Positions 16,931-26,269 of a DNA stretch of 64,000 nt are shown here, piece by piece. The first letter of the stretch is position 1, and the number at the start of each line of letters is the position of its first letter. The stretch lies in NCBI RefSeq assembly GCF_021390475.1, contig NZ_JAJUWS010000008.1, forward strand, positions 1 through 64,000, written 5' to 3'. The position numbers and the translations under genes were made by a program. Source of the DNA: Streptomyces sp. ST2-7A. Lineage in GTDB: Bacteria > Actinomycetota > Actinomycetes > Streptomycetales > Streptomycetaceae. A model generated the notes under the pieces. That model was not told the origin of the DNA, made no database searches, and worked only from the letters and a program-made list of their open reading frames with translations.

Positions 16931-16951
16931 GCGTCTCACAGTGTGAAACGC
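16931..16951. promoter_or_regulatory. Probable NdgR operator between ndgR and leuC
   Basis: GCGTCTCACAGTGTGAAACGC is a 21-base inverted repeat centred on G with one mismatched pair. It lies just before the ndgR start, in the divergent leuC promoter region. A regulator of this family would be expected to bind here and control both directions; the protein-site link is inference. Confidence 0.55.
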
Positions 16952-16987
16952 AAGTTCGTTTCCCCGCCGAAGGGGTCACGCTGGATC

Positions 16988-17017
16988 GCACCCCGGCTCC
17001 CGCTCGGAGCGGGGTGC
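16988..17017 (+). promoter_or_regulatory. Hairpin in the leuC leader
   Basis: GCACCCC pairs with GGGGTGC, extended by GCTC/GAGC with one bulge, in the untranslated region 137 bp before leuC. It could be an attenuator or mRNA-stabilising element. I did not find a convincing leucine-rich leader peptide. Confidence 0.3.
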
Positions 17018-17153
17018 ACCGGTTTCCGCCGGTCTCACAGCGAGTCCGCGGACCGGACCGCCGTCCGGAGCGCGGGGCGCGGACGACGGTCACCGACCGA
17101 ACGGCACGATTCGACTTGAGGCCCGGCGACGCTGCCGGGTCGGAGGGAATGCG

Positions 17154-18587
17154 ATGGGACGGACACTCGCGGAGAAGGTCTGGGACGACCATGTCGTCCG
17201 GCGCGCGGAGGGCGAGCCCGACCTGCTCTACATCGATCTCCATCTGCTGCACGAGGTGACCAGCCCCCAGGCGTTCGACGGGCTGCGCAAGAACGGTCGC
17301 CGGGTTCGGCGCACCGACCTCACCATCGCCACCGAGGACCACAACACACCCACCCTCGACATCGACAAACCGATCGCCGACCCCGTCTCCCGCGTCCAGT
17401 TGGAGACGCTGCGCAAGAACTGCGCGGAGTTCGGCGTCCGGCTGCACCCCCTCGGGGACCGCGAGCAGGGTGTGGTGCACGTGGTCGGTCCGCAGCTGGG
17501 TCTGACCCAGCCCGGTATGACGGTGGTGTGCGGGGACAGTCACACCTCCACCCACGGTGCTTTCGGCGCGCTGGCCTTCGGTATCGGGACCAGCCAGGTC
17601 GAGCACGTCCTGGCCACCCAGACCCTGCCGATGGCCCCCTTCCGCACGATGGCCGTCACGGTGCGCGGCGAACTGCCCGCCGAGGTGACCGCCAAGGACC
17701 TGATCCTCGCGATCATCGCCCGGATCGGCACCGGCGGCGGTCAGGGCTATGTGATCGAGTACCGGGGCGAGGCCATCGAGAAGCTCTCGATGGAGGCGCG
17801 GATGACCATCTGCAACATGTCCATCGAGGCCGGGGCCCGGGCCGGCATGATCGCGCCGGACGAGACCACCTTCGAGTACCTGCGCGGCCGGGACCACGCC
17901 CCGACCGGCGCGGACCTGGACGCCGCCGTGGAGTACTGGCGCACCCTGCGCACGGACGAGGACGCCGTCTTCGACCACGAGGTCGTCATCGACGCCACGG
18001 AGCTGGCCCCGTTCGTGACCTGGGGGACCAACCCCGGGCAGGGCGCCCCGCTGTCCACTTCCGTGCCCGACCCGGCGTCCTTCGCCGATCCCAGCGAGCG
18101 GCTGGCGGCGGAGAAGGCGCTGGAGTACATGGGGCTGTCCGCCGGCCAGCCGCTGCGCGAGGTCTCGGTGGACACCGTCTTCGTCGGTTCCTGCACCAAC
18201 GGTCGGATCGAGGATCTGCGCTCGGCGGCCGGAGTGCTGCGCGGACGAAGGATCGCGGACGGGGTGCGCATGTTGGTGGTGCCCGGATCGGTGCGGGTGG
18301 CGCTGCAGGCCGTGGAGGAGGGCTTGGACAAGGTGTTCACCGAGGCCGGGGCCGAGTGGCGGCACGCCGGGTGTTCCATGTGTCTGGGGATGAACCCCGA
18401 CCAGCTCAAGCCCGGCGAGCGCTCGGCCTCCACCTCCAACCGCAATTTCGAGGGCCGGCAGGGCAAGGGCGGCCGCACCCACCTGGTCTCCCCGCAGGTG
18501 GCCGCGGCCACCGCCGTGACGGGCCGCCTGTCGTCCCCCGCCGACCTGTCCGACCTCACCTCCGTCCCCACCCCCGCGGGAGTCTGA
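17154..18587 (+). CDS. leuC: 3-isopropylmalate dehydratase large subunit
   Basis: This 477-residue aconitase-family protein has an ATG start with GGAGGG 6 bases upstream. It isomerises 2-isopropylmalate to 3-isopropylmalate in leucine synthesis together with LeuD. The [4Fe-4S] ligands are Cys347 (GSCTNGR) and Cys407/Cys410 ([10 protein letters not shown]). Other family motifs visible are [12 protein letters not shown] and the substrate-loop [19 protein letters not shown]. leuD begins 6 bp after its stop. Length and motifs are normal. Confidence 0.97.
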   Translation: MGRTLAEKVWDDHVVRRAEGEPDLLYIDLHLLHEVTSPQAFDGLRKNGRRVRRTDLTIATEDHNTPTLDIDKPIADPVSRVQLETLRKNCAEFGVRLHPLGDREQGVVHVVGPQLGLTQPGMTVVCGDSHTSTHGAFGALAFGIGTSQVEHVLATQTLPMAPFRTMAVTVRGELPAEVTAKDLILAIIARIGTGGGQGYVIEYRGEAIEKLSMEARMTICNMSIEAGARAGMIAPDETTFEYLRGRDHAPTGADLDAAVEYWRTLRTDEDAVFDHEVVIDATELAPFVTWGTNPGQGAPLSTSVPDPASFADPSERLAAEKALEYMGLSAGQPLREVSVDTVFVGSCTNGRIEDLRSAAGVLRGRRIADGVRMLVVPGSVRVALQAVEEGLDKVFTEAGAEWRHAGCSMCLGMNPDQLKPGERSASTSNRNFEGRQGKGGRTHLVSPQVAAATAVTGRLSSPADLSDLTSVPTPAGV

Positions 18588-18593
18588 TCAGCG

Positions 18594-19187
18594 ATGGAAG
18601 CCTTCACGACGCACACCGGTCGGGCCGTTCCGCTGCGCCGCGGCAATGTGGACACCGACCAGATCATCCCCGCCCACTGGCTCAAGAAGGTCACCCGGGA
18701 CGGATTCGAGGACGGGTTGTTCGAGGCATGGCGCCGGGATCCGGAGTTCGTGCTCAACCGTCCCGAGCGGGCCGGGGCCACGGTGCTGATCGCCGGTCCC
18801 GACTTCGGTACCGGGTCCTCCCGCGAACACGCGGTGTGGGCGTTGCAGAACTACGGCTTCAAGGCCGTGATCTCCTCGCGGTTCGCCGACATCTTCCGGG
18901 GCAACTCCCTGAAGAACGGGCTGCTGACGGTCATCCTCGACCAGGCCGTGGTCGATCGACTGTGGGAGGCCGTCGAGGCCGACCCCCGGGCCCCGGTCAC
19001 CGTGGACCTGGTGGAGCGCGTGGTGCGGGCGCCGGGTGTCGAGGCCCCCTTCGAACTCGACGAGAACTCCCGCCGGCGGCTGCTGGAAGGGTTGGACGAC
19101 ATCAGCCTGACGCTGTGCCACGAGGACGAGATCGCGGTCCACGAGGCGACGCGGCCCTCCTTCAAACCGCGGACCCTCGTGGCCTGA
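18594..19187 (+). CDS. leuD: 3-isopropylmalate dehydratase small subunit
   Basis: This 197-residue swivel-domain subunit starts 6 bp after leuC. The family motifs [28 protein letters not shown] and [17 protein letters not shown] are present. It completes the LeuCD heterodimer. No further gene follows before the strong hairpin at 19295-19343, so leuCD is a two-gene operon. Confidence 0.97.
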   Translation: MEAFTTHTGRAVPLRRGNVDTDQIIPAHWLKKVTRDGFEDGLFEAWRRDPEFVLNRPERAGATVLIAGPDFGTGSSREHAVWALQNYGFKAVISSRFADIFRGNSLKNGLLTVILDQAVVDRLWEAVEADPRAPVTVDLVERVVRAPGVEAPFELDENSRRRLLEGLDDISLTLCHEDEIAVHEATRPSFKPRTLVA

Positions 19188-19294
19188 CCCCGCCACCCGA
19201 ACCCCGGGTGCGCCGTTTCCGCATCCCGCGGGAGAGTTTTTCGGCCATCGAACGGCCGCTCCCCCGACGGGTGTAGGGCCTTCAGGGGCCCCTT

Positions 19295-19343
19295 CGATAC
19301 GGGTGTGTCCCCCACCTCCGAGGTGGGGGACACACCCGTATCG
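19295..19343 (+). terminator. Strong terminator after leuCD
   Basis: Two 23-base arms pair perfectly around a 3-base CCG loop, about 110 bp after leuD. Confidence 0.8.
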
Positions 19344-19966
19344 TCTTGTGTGCGGCGGATGTCGGGCGACAACTCCCCCCGGGTGGCACAATTGGTGCAT
19401 GGACCACGACGACGGGGCACCGCTCCACGCCCGTCTCGCGGTTCGGCCGAAAGAAGCGCACCCCGGAGTGCGCGTGATGCCCGTTCCCGAGGAGGTGCGA
19501 CGGGGTATCACCCGCCGGTTGTCGTCCCTCACCGCGATCGCCCGGCGCGACGCGCCGGTGGTCGAACGTCGGCCCGAACGGTTTCCCGCCCCGCCGGATT
19601 CCGCCCGACCGGGGTTCTCCCCCGGGGGCGGGAGGGCGGGGGACGGGTGGTCGTTCCGGCCCCCGCCCACCACGGGTCCGCGATGGCTCCGTGGGGTCAA
19701 CCCCGATCCGCCGGCATCGGATCCGCGGCGACTCCGCCGTGGACTTCCCGATTTCGGGATGGACGAGGGTGCGTCGCGGGGCGTCGCGGCCGGTGCCCCG
19801 GTGCCGGATCGGGGCCGCCGCCGCCGGATCGACGCGCGCTGCGGGCCAGTTCGTTGCGACACAAGGGTGATTCGCCCGTTTCTGGTTTGATTTGCGGTAT
19901 ATATCTGCCTACCGTGCGAAAAAGCTTGAACGGTTTCGTTCCAGCGATGCCTCCGAAGGGGAAGAC
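19344..19966. other. Intergenic region between leuD and the HU gene
   Basis: A frame open from ATG 19399 to 19890 begins with MDHDDGAPLHARLAVRPKEA directly behind a CACAAT hexamer (19387-19392), and could be a leaderless gene. It soon turns into Arg/Pro-rich low complexity and shows no domain, so I do not call it. An AT-rich stretch at about 19880-19925 probably holds the HU promoter. Confidence 0.3.
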
Positions 19967-20590
19967 GTGAACAAGGCGCAGCTCGTGGAAGCCATCGCCG
20001 ACAAGCTCGGCGGCCGTCAGCAGGCCGCACTCGCGGTCGATATCGTCCTCGACGCCATCATCCGGGCCACCGTCGCCGGGGAGCGCGTGTCGGTCACCGG
20101 TTTCGGCTCGTTCGAGAAGGTCGAGCGTCCCGCCCGCTACGCCCGCAACCCCCAGACCGGGGAGCGGGTTCGGGTGAAGAAGACCGCCGTGCCCCGGTTC
20201 CGTGCCGGACAGGGCTTCAAGGACCTCGTGGCCGGCAGCAAGAAGCTCCCGAAGAACGACGTGGCGGTGAAGAAGGCACCCAAGGGCAGCCTGAGCGGCG
20301 GTACCACCACCAAGAAGGCGACGGCGAAGAAGACCACGGCCAAGAAGAGCACCACCACTCGCAGCGCGACCGCCAAGAAGGCCGCCGCCGGTAAGAAGGC
20401 CGGCGCGGCCAAGAGCACCACCGCCAAGAAGACCACGACGGCCCGCGACACCGGCGCCGCGAAGAAGACCGGCGCCAAGAAGACCGCCAAGAAGGCGCAG
20501 GCCAAGAAAACCGGGGCCGGTAACGCCCCCGCCCGGAAGGCGACGGGGCGCAGGACCACGGCGAAGCGGACGGCCACACGCAGCAAGTGA
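19967..20590 (+). CDS. hupS: HU-family nucleoid protein with lysine-rich tail (HupS)
   Basis: This 207-residue protein starts with GTG. Residues 1-90 are a complete HU fold (VNKAQLVEAIADKLG, GFGSFEKVERPARYARNP, the DNA-binding arm with RVRVKKTAVPRFRAG). The rest is a histone-H1-like tail made of repeated KKTTAKK/AKKAT units, rich in Lys, Ala and Thr. This two-part form is the HupS type known in Streptomyces, associated with compaction of spore nucleoids. It stands alone, with its own upstream AT-rich region. Confidence 0.93.
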   Translation: MNKAQLVEAIADKLGGRQQAALAVDIVLDAIIRATVAGERVSVTGFGSFEKVERPARYARNPQTGERVRVKKTAVPRFRAGQGFKDLVAGSKKLPKNDVAVKKAPKGSLSGGTTTKKATAKKTTAKKSTTTRSATAKKAAAGKKAGAAKSTTAKKTTTARDTGAAKKTGAKKTAKKAQAKKTGAGNAPARKATGRRTTAKRTATRSK

Positions 20591-20646
20591 CCCCGCCGGG
20601 GTCGGTCGGGGTGACCCTGCGTGTGCCGGACCTCTAGGATCGGCGC

Positions 20647-20868
20647 ATGCAGGCCACCGCGTACACCTGGGACCCGACGACCCGAGCCGGCAGCGTACTG
20701 CTCGACGACGGCACCCCCGTCGAGTTCGACCCCGCGGCCTTCGACGCCGGCGGTCTGCGGCTGCTGCGCCCCGGCCAGCGGGTGCGGATCGAGACCGCCG
20801 CCGACCGGGACCCCGCGGCGGACCGCGCCGCGCCCCGGATCACCCTCGTGACCCTGCAGACCTTCTGA
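20647..20868 (+). CDS. Conserved 73-residue protein, small beta-barrel-like
   Basis: An ATG-started 73-residue protein. MQATAYTWDPTTRAGSVLLDD, then GTPVEFDPAAFDAGG, LRLLRPGQRVRIET and the end ITLVTLQTF alternate short strands in a manner like cold-shock or S1-type barrels, and I recall closely similar Streptomyces proteins of unknown function. It lies 56 bp after hupS. Its last 29 bp overlap, tail to tail, the end of the cofC gene on the other strand. No function can be assigned from the sequence. Confidence 0.7.
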   Translation: MQATAYTWDPTTRAGSVLLDDGTPVEFDPAAFDAGGLRLLRPGQRVRIETAADRDPAADRAAPRITLVTLQTF

Positions 20869-21598
20869 GCCCGGTTCCCCCGGTCGCACCCGGGCGGCCG
20901 AGCCCTTCCCAGGCCCGACGGGTGTGCGGCCCCACGCCGAGTTCCAGCGCCGCCAGCAGATCCGCCCCGGTGTCCACGTCCCGCCGCGCCCCCGGCACAT
21001 CGAGCGGTCGGAGTTCCAACGCGCCCGACTCCAGATGCCGCGTCCGCGAGTCGGGACCGAACCGTGGTTCCGGTGCCACGCCCGGTGCCACCGTCAGCAT
21101 CGTGGTACCGGTGCCCTCGGTGTCCGGCACGAAGCACCGCGGCGCCCGCGCGGCCAGCAGTACCCGCTCCAGCTCCTCCGGACGCAGCGCGGGCAGATCC
21201 CCGTTGAGAGCCACCACCCCGGCAGGCGCGTCGCCGCCCGCCCCCCGTGGTGCCGCCCCGGCCACCCGCACCCCGTGCTCCACCGCCGCGTTCAGCCCCC
21301 CGTTCGGTGCGTCGGGCACCACCCGCACCCCGGAGCCCACCGGCCCGGCCGCGATCCACGCGTCGTCCGTGACCACGATCACCTCCCGTACCCGACGGCA
21401 CGCCAGGACGGCCGCCACGGTGTCCAGGGCCAGGGCCGGGGCGAGCGACGCCCGGGCCCGCTCCCCGAGCGTCGCGCCCAACCGGGACTTGGCGCCCGCC
21501 CCGGCCTTGAGGGGGATCACCGCCACCCAGCGGGCCGGGATCGATGATCCCCTCTCCCGGCCGTTCCGCGTCGGGAACATCCCCCTCCGGCCGTGCAT
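20840..21598 (-). CDS. cofC: 2-phospho-L-lactate/PEP guanylyltransferase (CofC/FbiD)
   Basis: This is a 252-residue nucleotidyltransferase if the first ATG is used; an ATG six codons later is also possible. WVAVIPLKAGAGAKSRLG, VIVVTDD, NGGLNAAVEHG and ALNGDLPALRPEEL are the expected CofC motifs. The C-terminal half has TGTTMLT and a DVDTGADLLAAL stretch. The enzyme forms the GMP-activated phospho-three-carbon unit used in coenzyme F420 biosynthesis. It is transcribed against the upstream small gene and divergently from the acyltransferase gene. Confidence 0.88.
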   Translation of the reverse strand: MHGRRGMFPTRNGRERGSSIPARWVAVIPLKAGAGAKSRLGATLGERARASLAPALALDTVAAVLACRRVREVIVVTDDAWIAAGPVGSGVRVVPDAPNGGLNAAVEHGVRVAGAAPRGAGGDAPAGVVALNGDLPALRPEELERVLLAARAPRCFVPDTEGTGTTMLTVAPGVAPEPRFGPDSRTRHLESGALELRPLDVPGARRDVDTGADLLAALELGVGPHTRRAWEGLGRPGATGGTGLRRSAGSRG

Positions 21599-21862
21599 CC
21601 CATCCCCGTTCCCTCCGGTACGCGCCTCCCGGGCGCGCCACCCCTGCCGTCGGCCCCGACCGAACCGATGAGACGATCTGCTGGACAGGCCACCGGCCCG
21701 GGGTCAGACTTGTCCGGCCGTCCGCGCCGGCGGCGCCGGACGGGGCGCGCGACCGCCGCGGCCCGGTGCTCTCCGGACGGTGGCCCGTCGAGGCTATCGA
21801 ACCCACCCGGGCGTACGAGGCGCACAGGGCCTACGAGGAGCGCAAGAGGAGATGGTGTCCGA

Positions 21863-22657
21863 GTGTCCCGCCGCAGAATCGGCTTCTGGTATCGCTTTGC
21901 CGCATTCCTGGTGAAACCCACGATGCTGCTGCTCTTCTCCCGCGATTGGCGTGGGGTGGAGAACATTCCCGCCACCGGTGGTTTCATCACCGCGGTCAAC
22001 CACAACTCGCATCTCGACCCCCTTTCCTACGCGCATTTCCAGTACAACACCGGAAGAGTGCCCCGTTTCCTGGCCAAGAACAGCCTTTTCCGTGGCCGGG
22101 GCATCGTCGGTTCCTTCATGCGCAGCACCGGTCAGATCCCCGTCTACCGCGACACCTTGGACGCCGCCGGCGCCTTCCGCGCCGCGGTGCAGGCCGTCCA
22201 CAGCGGCGAGTGCGTGGCCTTCTACCCCGAGGGAACACTCACCCGTGACCCCGATCAGTGGCCCATGCAGGGCAAGACGGGGGTGGCCCGTGTCGCGCTG
22301 GAGACCCGGGCCCCGGTCATCCCCGTCGCCCAGTGGGGCGCCAACGAGGTACTGCCCCCCTACGCCGGCGGCCGCCGCGTCCGACTGCTGCCGCGCCGGC
22401 GGATGACCGTGGTGGCCGGTCCGCCGGTCGACCTCTCCGAGTTCCACGGCCGTGAGATCGACGCCGAATTGCTCCGCCGGGTCACCGACCGCATCATGGA
22501 CGCCGTGACCGTCCAACTCGCGGGCATCCGGAACGAGGAACCACCGCGACGCCGTTGGGTCCACAAGCGCGATCGCGTCGATCGTGCCGGCGCCGGAACC
22601 GGAACCGGAACCGGCCAGAACATCCCGGGTGACACCATCAAGGAGACGACCGAGTGA
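21863..22657 (+). CDS. 1-acyl-sn-glycerol-3-phosphate acyltransferase (PlsC-like)
   Basis: This 264-residue membrane-associated acyltransferase starts with GTG at 21863, behind AAGAGGAG; the frame is open upstream but without domain. The catalytic HX4D motif is HNSHLD, and FYPEGTLTRD is the second conserved block. It would transfer an acyl chain to lysophosphatidic acid, making phosphatidic acid. The stop overlaps gpsA by 4 bp (GTGA), tying it to glycerol-3-phosphate supply. A short Gly/Thr-rich C-terminal extension is present. Confidence 0.88.
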   Translation: MSRRRIGFWYRFAAFLVKPTMLLLFSRDWRGVENIPATGGFITAVNHNSHLDPLSYAHFQYNTGRVPRFLAKNSLFRGRGIVGSFMRSTGQIPVYRDTLDAAGAFRAAVQAVHSGECVAFYPEGTLTRDPDQWPMQGKTGVARVALETRAPVIPVAQWGANEVLPPYAGGRRVRLLPRRRMTVVAGPPVDLSEFHGREIDAELLRRVTDRIMDAVTVQLAGIRNEEPPRRRWVHKRDRVDRAGAGTGTGTGQNIPGDTIKETTE

Positions 22658-23655
22658 CATCCGTCGCCGTCTACGGAACCGGATCCTGGGGCACTGCTTT
22701 CGCGATGGTGCTCGCCGACGCGGGTTGTCGGGTCACCCTGTGGGCACGCCGCCCGGAGATCGTCGAGGCGGTCAACACCGAGCGCGTCAACCCCGACTAC
22801 CTGCCGGGCATCAGACTGCCGGAGACCGTCCGGGCGACCACGGACCCGGCCGAGGCCGCCCGGGACGCCGAGTTCACCGTTTTCTCCGTGCCCGCCCAGA
22901 CCCTGCGCGGCAACCTCGCCGAGTGGGCGTCCCTGCTGCCCCCCGACACGGTGCAGATCTCCCTGATGAAGGGCATCGAACTGGGCAGCGGCAAACGGAT
23001 GAGTGAGGTTATCGCCGAGAGCACCGGGGTCTCCGGGGACCGCATCGCGGTCCTCAGCGGCCCCAACCTCGCCCGGGAGATCGCCGAGCGGCAGCCCGCC
23101 GCCTCCGTGGTCGCCTGTCGGGACGAGGAGATCGCCCGTCGTATCCAACGGGTCTGTCACACCGAGCGGTTCCGTCCCTACACCAACACCGATGTCGTCG
23201 GTTGCGAACTGGGCGGCGCGGTCAAGAACGTGATCGGCCTGGCGGTGGGCATCGCCGACGGCATGGGGTTGGGCGACAACACCAAGGCGTCGCTGATCAC
23301 CCGCGGCCTCGCGGAGACCAGTCGACTCGGCCTGGCGATGGGGGCCGACCCCGCCACCTTCGCCGGGCTCGCGGGGTTGGGCGACCTCGTCGCCACCTGC
23401 TCCTCGCCGCTGTCCCGCAACCACACCTTCGGCCGCAACCTCGGGCGGGGCATGACCCTGGAGGAGACCATCGCGGTCACCCGACAGACCGCGGAGGGCG
23501 TGAAGTCCTGCCGGTCGGTGCTGCTCCTGGCGCAACGCCACGGTGTGGAGATGCCCATCACCGAGACCGTGGTGCGCATCGTCCACGAGGGAACCTCACC
23601 CCGTGACGAGTTGAAGGGGCTGATGTCCCGCAGCGCCAAGGCGGAGCGGCGCTGA
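22654..23655 (+). CDS. gpsA: Glycerol-3-phosphate dehydrogenase [NAD(P)+]
   Basis: This 333-residue enzyme has the Rossmann motif VYGTGSWGTAFA at 5-16, the catalytic Lys in the LSLMKG- and GGAVKNVIGLAVG-type segments, and the C-terminal LFEGTSP-like HEGTSPRDELKGLM. It reduces dihydroxyacetone phosphate to sn-glycerol-3-phosphate for phospholipid synthesis. It is translationally coupled to the upstream acyltransferase, forming a small phospholipid precursor operon. Start GTG by overlap and motif position. Confidence 0.96.
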   Translation: MTSVAVYGTGSWGTAFAMVLADAGCRVTLWARRPEIVEAVNTERVNPDYLPGIRLPETVRATTDPAEAARDAEFTVFSVPAQTLRGNLAEWASLLPPDTVQISLMKGIELGSGKRMSEVIAESTGVSGDRIAVLSGPNLAREIAERQPAASVVACRDEEIARRIQRVCHTERFRPYTNTDVVGCELGGAVKNVIGLAVGIADGMGLGDNTKASLITRGLAETSRLGLAMGADPATFAGLAGLGDLVATCSSPLSRNHTFGRNLGRGMTLEETIAVTRQTAEGVKSCRSVLLLAQRHGVEMPITETVVRIVHEGTSPRDELKGLMSRSAKAERR

Positions 23656-23833
23656 TCCGGGCGGGCTCCGCCACCCGGTGACGCCCCGTCCCCGGTCCGT
23701 CGCCCCGTGTCCGAGCGGGTGCCCGGCTTCCACCGCTCCGTCCCGGCCCACCCCGGCCGGCCGGGGGAATCCGCACGGAAACCACCGGGCGCCGCCGGCC
23801 GACGGAACCGGCGTTCGGTAGCCTCGGGGCGAT

Positions 23834-24997
23834 ATGAGCAGCCAGTTGCCCCCCAGCGGCTCCCCCTCGAGCCCCCAGCGCCCCAAGCCGCGCGTCGCCG
23901 TCGTCTTCGGCGGCCGCAGCTCCGAGCACGCCATCTCCGTGGTCACCGCGGGTGCCGTGCTGAACGCCATCGACCGTGAGCGCTACGAGGTGTTGCCCAT
24001 CGGCATCACCTCCGACGGCCGATGGGCCCTGACCGCCGACGCTCCCGAGCGGATGGCGATCACCGACCGCCGACTCCCCGCGGTGGACGACCTGGCCGAG
24101 TCGGACTCGGGCGGTGTGCTGCTCCCGGTCACCGCCGGCAGCCGTGAGGTCGTCTACACCGAACCGGGCACCGTCCCCAAGGTGCTGGGGGACGTGGACG
24201 TCGTCTTCCCGGTCCTGCACGGCCCCTACGGCGAGGACGGCACCATCCAGGGGTTGCTGGAGCTCTCCGGCATCCCCTACGTCGGTTCCGGCGTACTCTC
24301 CTCGGCCATCGGCATGGACAAGGAGTACATGAAGCGCGTCTTCACCTCCTTCGGACTGTCGGTGGGCCCCTACACGGTGGTGCGGCCGCGGGAGGAGGAG
24401 CGCGACCCGACCGGGGTGCGGGCCCGCCTCACCGAATTCGCCAATCGCCACGGGTGGCCGCTCTTCGTCAAACCCGCCCGGGCCGGCTCCTCCATGGGAA
24501 TCAGCAGGGTGAACGGCCCGGAGGAGCTGGACGAGGCCATCGCCGAGGCCCGACGCCACGACCCCAAGATCATCGTCGAGGCGATGCTGCGGGGGCGCGA
24601 GATCGAGTGCGGTGTCCTGGAGTTCGAGGACGGCCCGCGGGCCAGCGTGCCGGCCGAGATCCCGCCCGCGGCCGCCCACGACTTCTACGACTTCGAGGCC
24701 AAGTACATCGACTCGGCCGAGGGGATCGTTCCCGCCCCGCTGTCCGCGGAGGAGACCGAGCGGGTACGCGGTCTCGCCGTCCGCGCCTTCGAGGCCGCGG
24801 CCTGCGAAGGGTTGGTCCGGGCCGACTTCTTCCTCACCGAGGACGGACGGTTCGTCATCAACGAGATCAACACCATGCCGGGCTTCACCCCGATCTCCAT
24901 GTATCCCCGCATGTGGCGGGAGAGCGGGGTGGACTATCCGGAGTTGATCGACACGCTCATCCGCGCCGCCCTGCGCCGCCCCACCGGGCTGCGCTGA
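23834..24997 (+). CDS. ddlA: D-alanine--D-alanine ligase
   Basis: This 387-residue ATP-grasp ligase shows VAVVFGGRSSEHAIS near the N-terminus, VFPVLHGPYGEDGTIQGLLEL, the ATP-binding PLFVKPARAGSSMGIS and the metal/substrate site FVINEINTMPGFTPISMYP. It makes the D-Ala-D-Ala dipeptide for peptidoglycan. A TAGCCT hexamer at about 23819-23824 lies only about 10 bp before the ATG, so the transcript may be nearly leaderless. No vancomycin-resistance partners (D-Lac ligase cluster) are nearby. Confidence 0.96.
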   Translation: MSSQLPPSGSPSSPQRPKPRVAVVFGGRSSEHAISVVTAGAVLNAIDRERYEVLPIGITSDGRWALTADAPERMAITDRRLPAVDDLAESDSGGVLLPVTAGSREVVYTEPGTVPKVLGDVDVVFPVLHGPYGEDGTIQGLLELSGIPYVGSGVLSSAIGMDKEYMKRVFTSFGLSVGPYTVVRPREEERDPTGVRARLTEFANRHGWPLFVKPARAGSSMGISRVNGPEELDEAIAEARRHDPKIIVEAMLRGREIECGVLEFEDGPRASVPAEIPPAAAHDFYDFEAKYIDSAEGIVPAPLSAEETERVRGLAVRAFEAAACEGLVRADFFLTEDGRFVINEINTMPGFTPISMYPRMWRESGVDYPELIDTLIRAALRRPTGLR

Positions 24998-25010
24998 GCC
25001 ACTCCTTCCC

Positions 25011-25048
25011 CGCCCCGCTCCGGCCGGTACGTCCCGGGGGAGCGGGGA
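25011..25048. terminator. Hairpin between converging ddlA and DUF3515 genes
   Basis: CCCCGCTCC pairs with a downstream GGAGCGGGG in the 75-bp convergent gap. The loop is long, so this is a moderate call. Confidence 0.4.
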
Positions 25049-25072
25049 GCGGGGAGCGGGGGCGGACCCGGG

Positions 25073-25654
25073 TCACCCGTGGTCGGTGTGGTCCTCCCAC
25101 AGCGGATCGAGCGGCACGCTCCCGGCCACCGCCTCGGCGAGATCCACCAGGACACCGGTCTCCGGCGCGTACGCCGAGGGGACCGTCACCTCCACCCGCA
25201 CCGTTCGCTCGGTGGTGGTGAAGCGGTAGCCGTCGCCGTTCGCGCCGGCCTCGATCAACCACGACACGTCGTTGACCGCCACCGCGTCGGCGAACGGGTC
25301 GTAGGCAGCGTCCGGAGGGTCGAGCACCGCCGGGTCCGGCACCCCGCAGCGCAGCACGATCGCCGGGTCGCCCCAGGCCGCCGTGTAGGGCGAGGAGGGT
25401 TCCACCTCGCGACGCTCGCGCTCCTCCACCTCCCCGGGCAGGGCGTCGGCCAGTGTCCGGCAGATCCCGGCCGCGTCCGCCGCCGGCTCCGGCGCGGGCA
25501 CGGACACGGTGCCCGTCCCGGCACACCCGACCGCCCCGACGAACACCGACAGCAGCGCGACCGTGACACCGGCGTGTCGGAGTGGCACGCGACGCGAACA
25601 CACCGATGGCGCGGGCGGCACGGTGGTGGGACGGGATCGACGTACGGTGGGCAT
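25073..25654 (-). CDS. DUF3515 lipoprotein
   Basis: A 193-residue protein, with ATG at 25654 giving MPTVRRSRPTTVPPAP, a hydrophobic stretch (GVTVALLSVFVGAVGC) and a lipobox-like AVGC; earlier in-frame starts give only Arg/Pro-rich sequence. The mature part has paired cysteines (ICRTLAD...RCGVPDP) and WLIEAG, as in the DUF3515 family found next to ddl, the RAM-domain gene and thiL in Streptomyces. It is probably an exported lipoprotein of unknown role. The minus-3 lipobox residue is Ala rather than Leu. Confidence 0.82.
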   Translation of the reverse strand: MPTVRRSRPTTVPPAPSVCSRRVPLRHAGVTVALLSVFVGAVGCAGTGTVSVPAPEPAADAAGICRTLADALPGEVEERERREVEPSSPYTAAWGDPAIVLRCGVPDPAVLDPPDAAYDPFADAVAVNDVSWLIEAGANGDGYRFTTTERTVRVEVTVPSAYAPETGVLVDLAEAVAGSVPLDPLWEDHTDHG

Positions 25655-25904
25655 CACCGGCCGAGCATACGGGTGCCGGCACCCGACCCCGACGGGGGCG
25701 GGCACCGGCCGGGCGGGGTCGACCGACCGGTACGGGCCGGGCACGGACCGGCACGGACCGGATGGAGGCGGCGCCGGAGCCGTTCGGGGCCGACGCCTGC
25801 CGAGGGGGAGGAAACGGGGTGGGGCGAGCGCACGGGACGGGACATCCGGGGAACGGGGCGGAACCCGGGGGCGGAGAACCACCCGAACGCCGTGCCGTTT
25901 CCGT

Positions 25905-26138
25905 TCACAGATGGACGACGGGGCAGGTCAACGTGCGTGTGATGCCGGGCACCCGCTGTACCTCGGCGACCACCAGACGGCCCAGCTCGTCCACGGAGGA
26001 CGCCTCGGCCCGTGCGATCACGTCGTACGGGCCGGTGACGTCCTCGGCCTGGATGACACCGGACAGTTCGGAGATCACATCGGCCACGGTGGACGCCTTG
26101 CCCACCTCGGTCTGAATCAGGATGTACGCCTGTACCAC
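25905..26138 (-). CDS. Stand-alone RAM-domain (Lrp/AsnC effector domain) protein
   Basis: A 77-residue protein consisting only of the alpha/beta effector-binding domain of Lrp/AsnC regulators (VQAYILIQTEVGKA, GPYDVIARAEASSVDELGRLVV, VPGITRTLTCPVVHL). The DNA-binding helix-turn-helix is missing, as expected for the stand-alone RAM family. Such proteins may sense amino acids or modulate full-length Lrp proteins. Its neighbours are the DUF3515 gene downstream and thiL divergent. Confidence 0.85.
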   Translation of the reverse strand: MVQAYILIQTEVGKASTVADVISELSGVIQAEDVTGPYDVIARAEASSVDELGRLVVAEVQRVPGITRTLTCPVVHL

Positions 26139-26269
26139 GGGTCCTCCAGGGCGGCTTCGAGGATCGGGGCGCTACCGTAGCGCGTCATGACCTGCGGCAG
26201 GGAGTTGTCGGGGCCGCCGGGCACCACAGGTTGACCCGATGGCCGGAGACGAGACATGAGGAGAGCGGA

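Noticed and set aside
19399..19890. Possible leaderless gene between leuD and hupS
   Set aside because: A CACAAT hexamer and a plausible first 50 codons are present, but no -35 element or domain is visible and the rest is Arg/Pro-rich.
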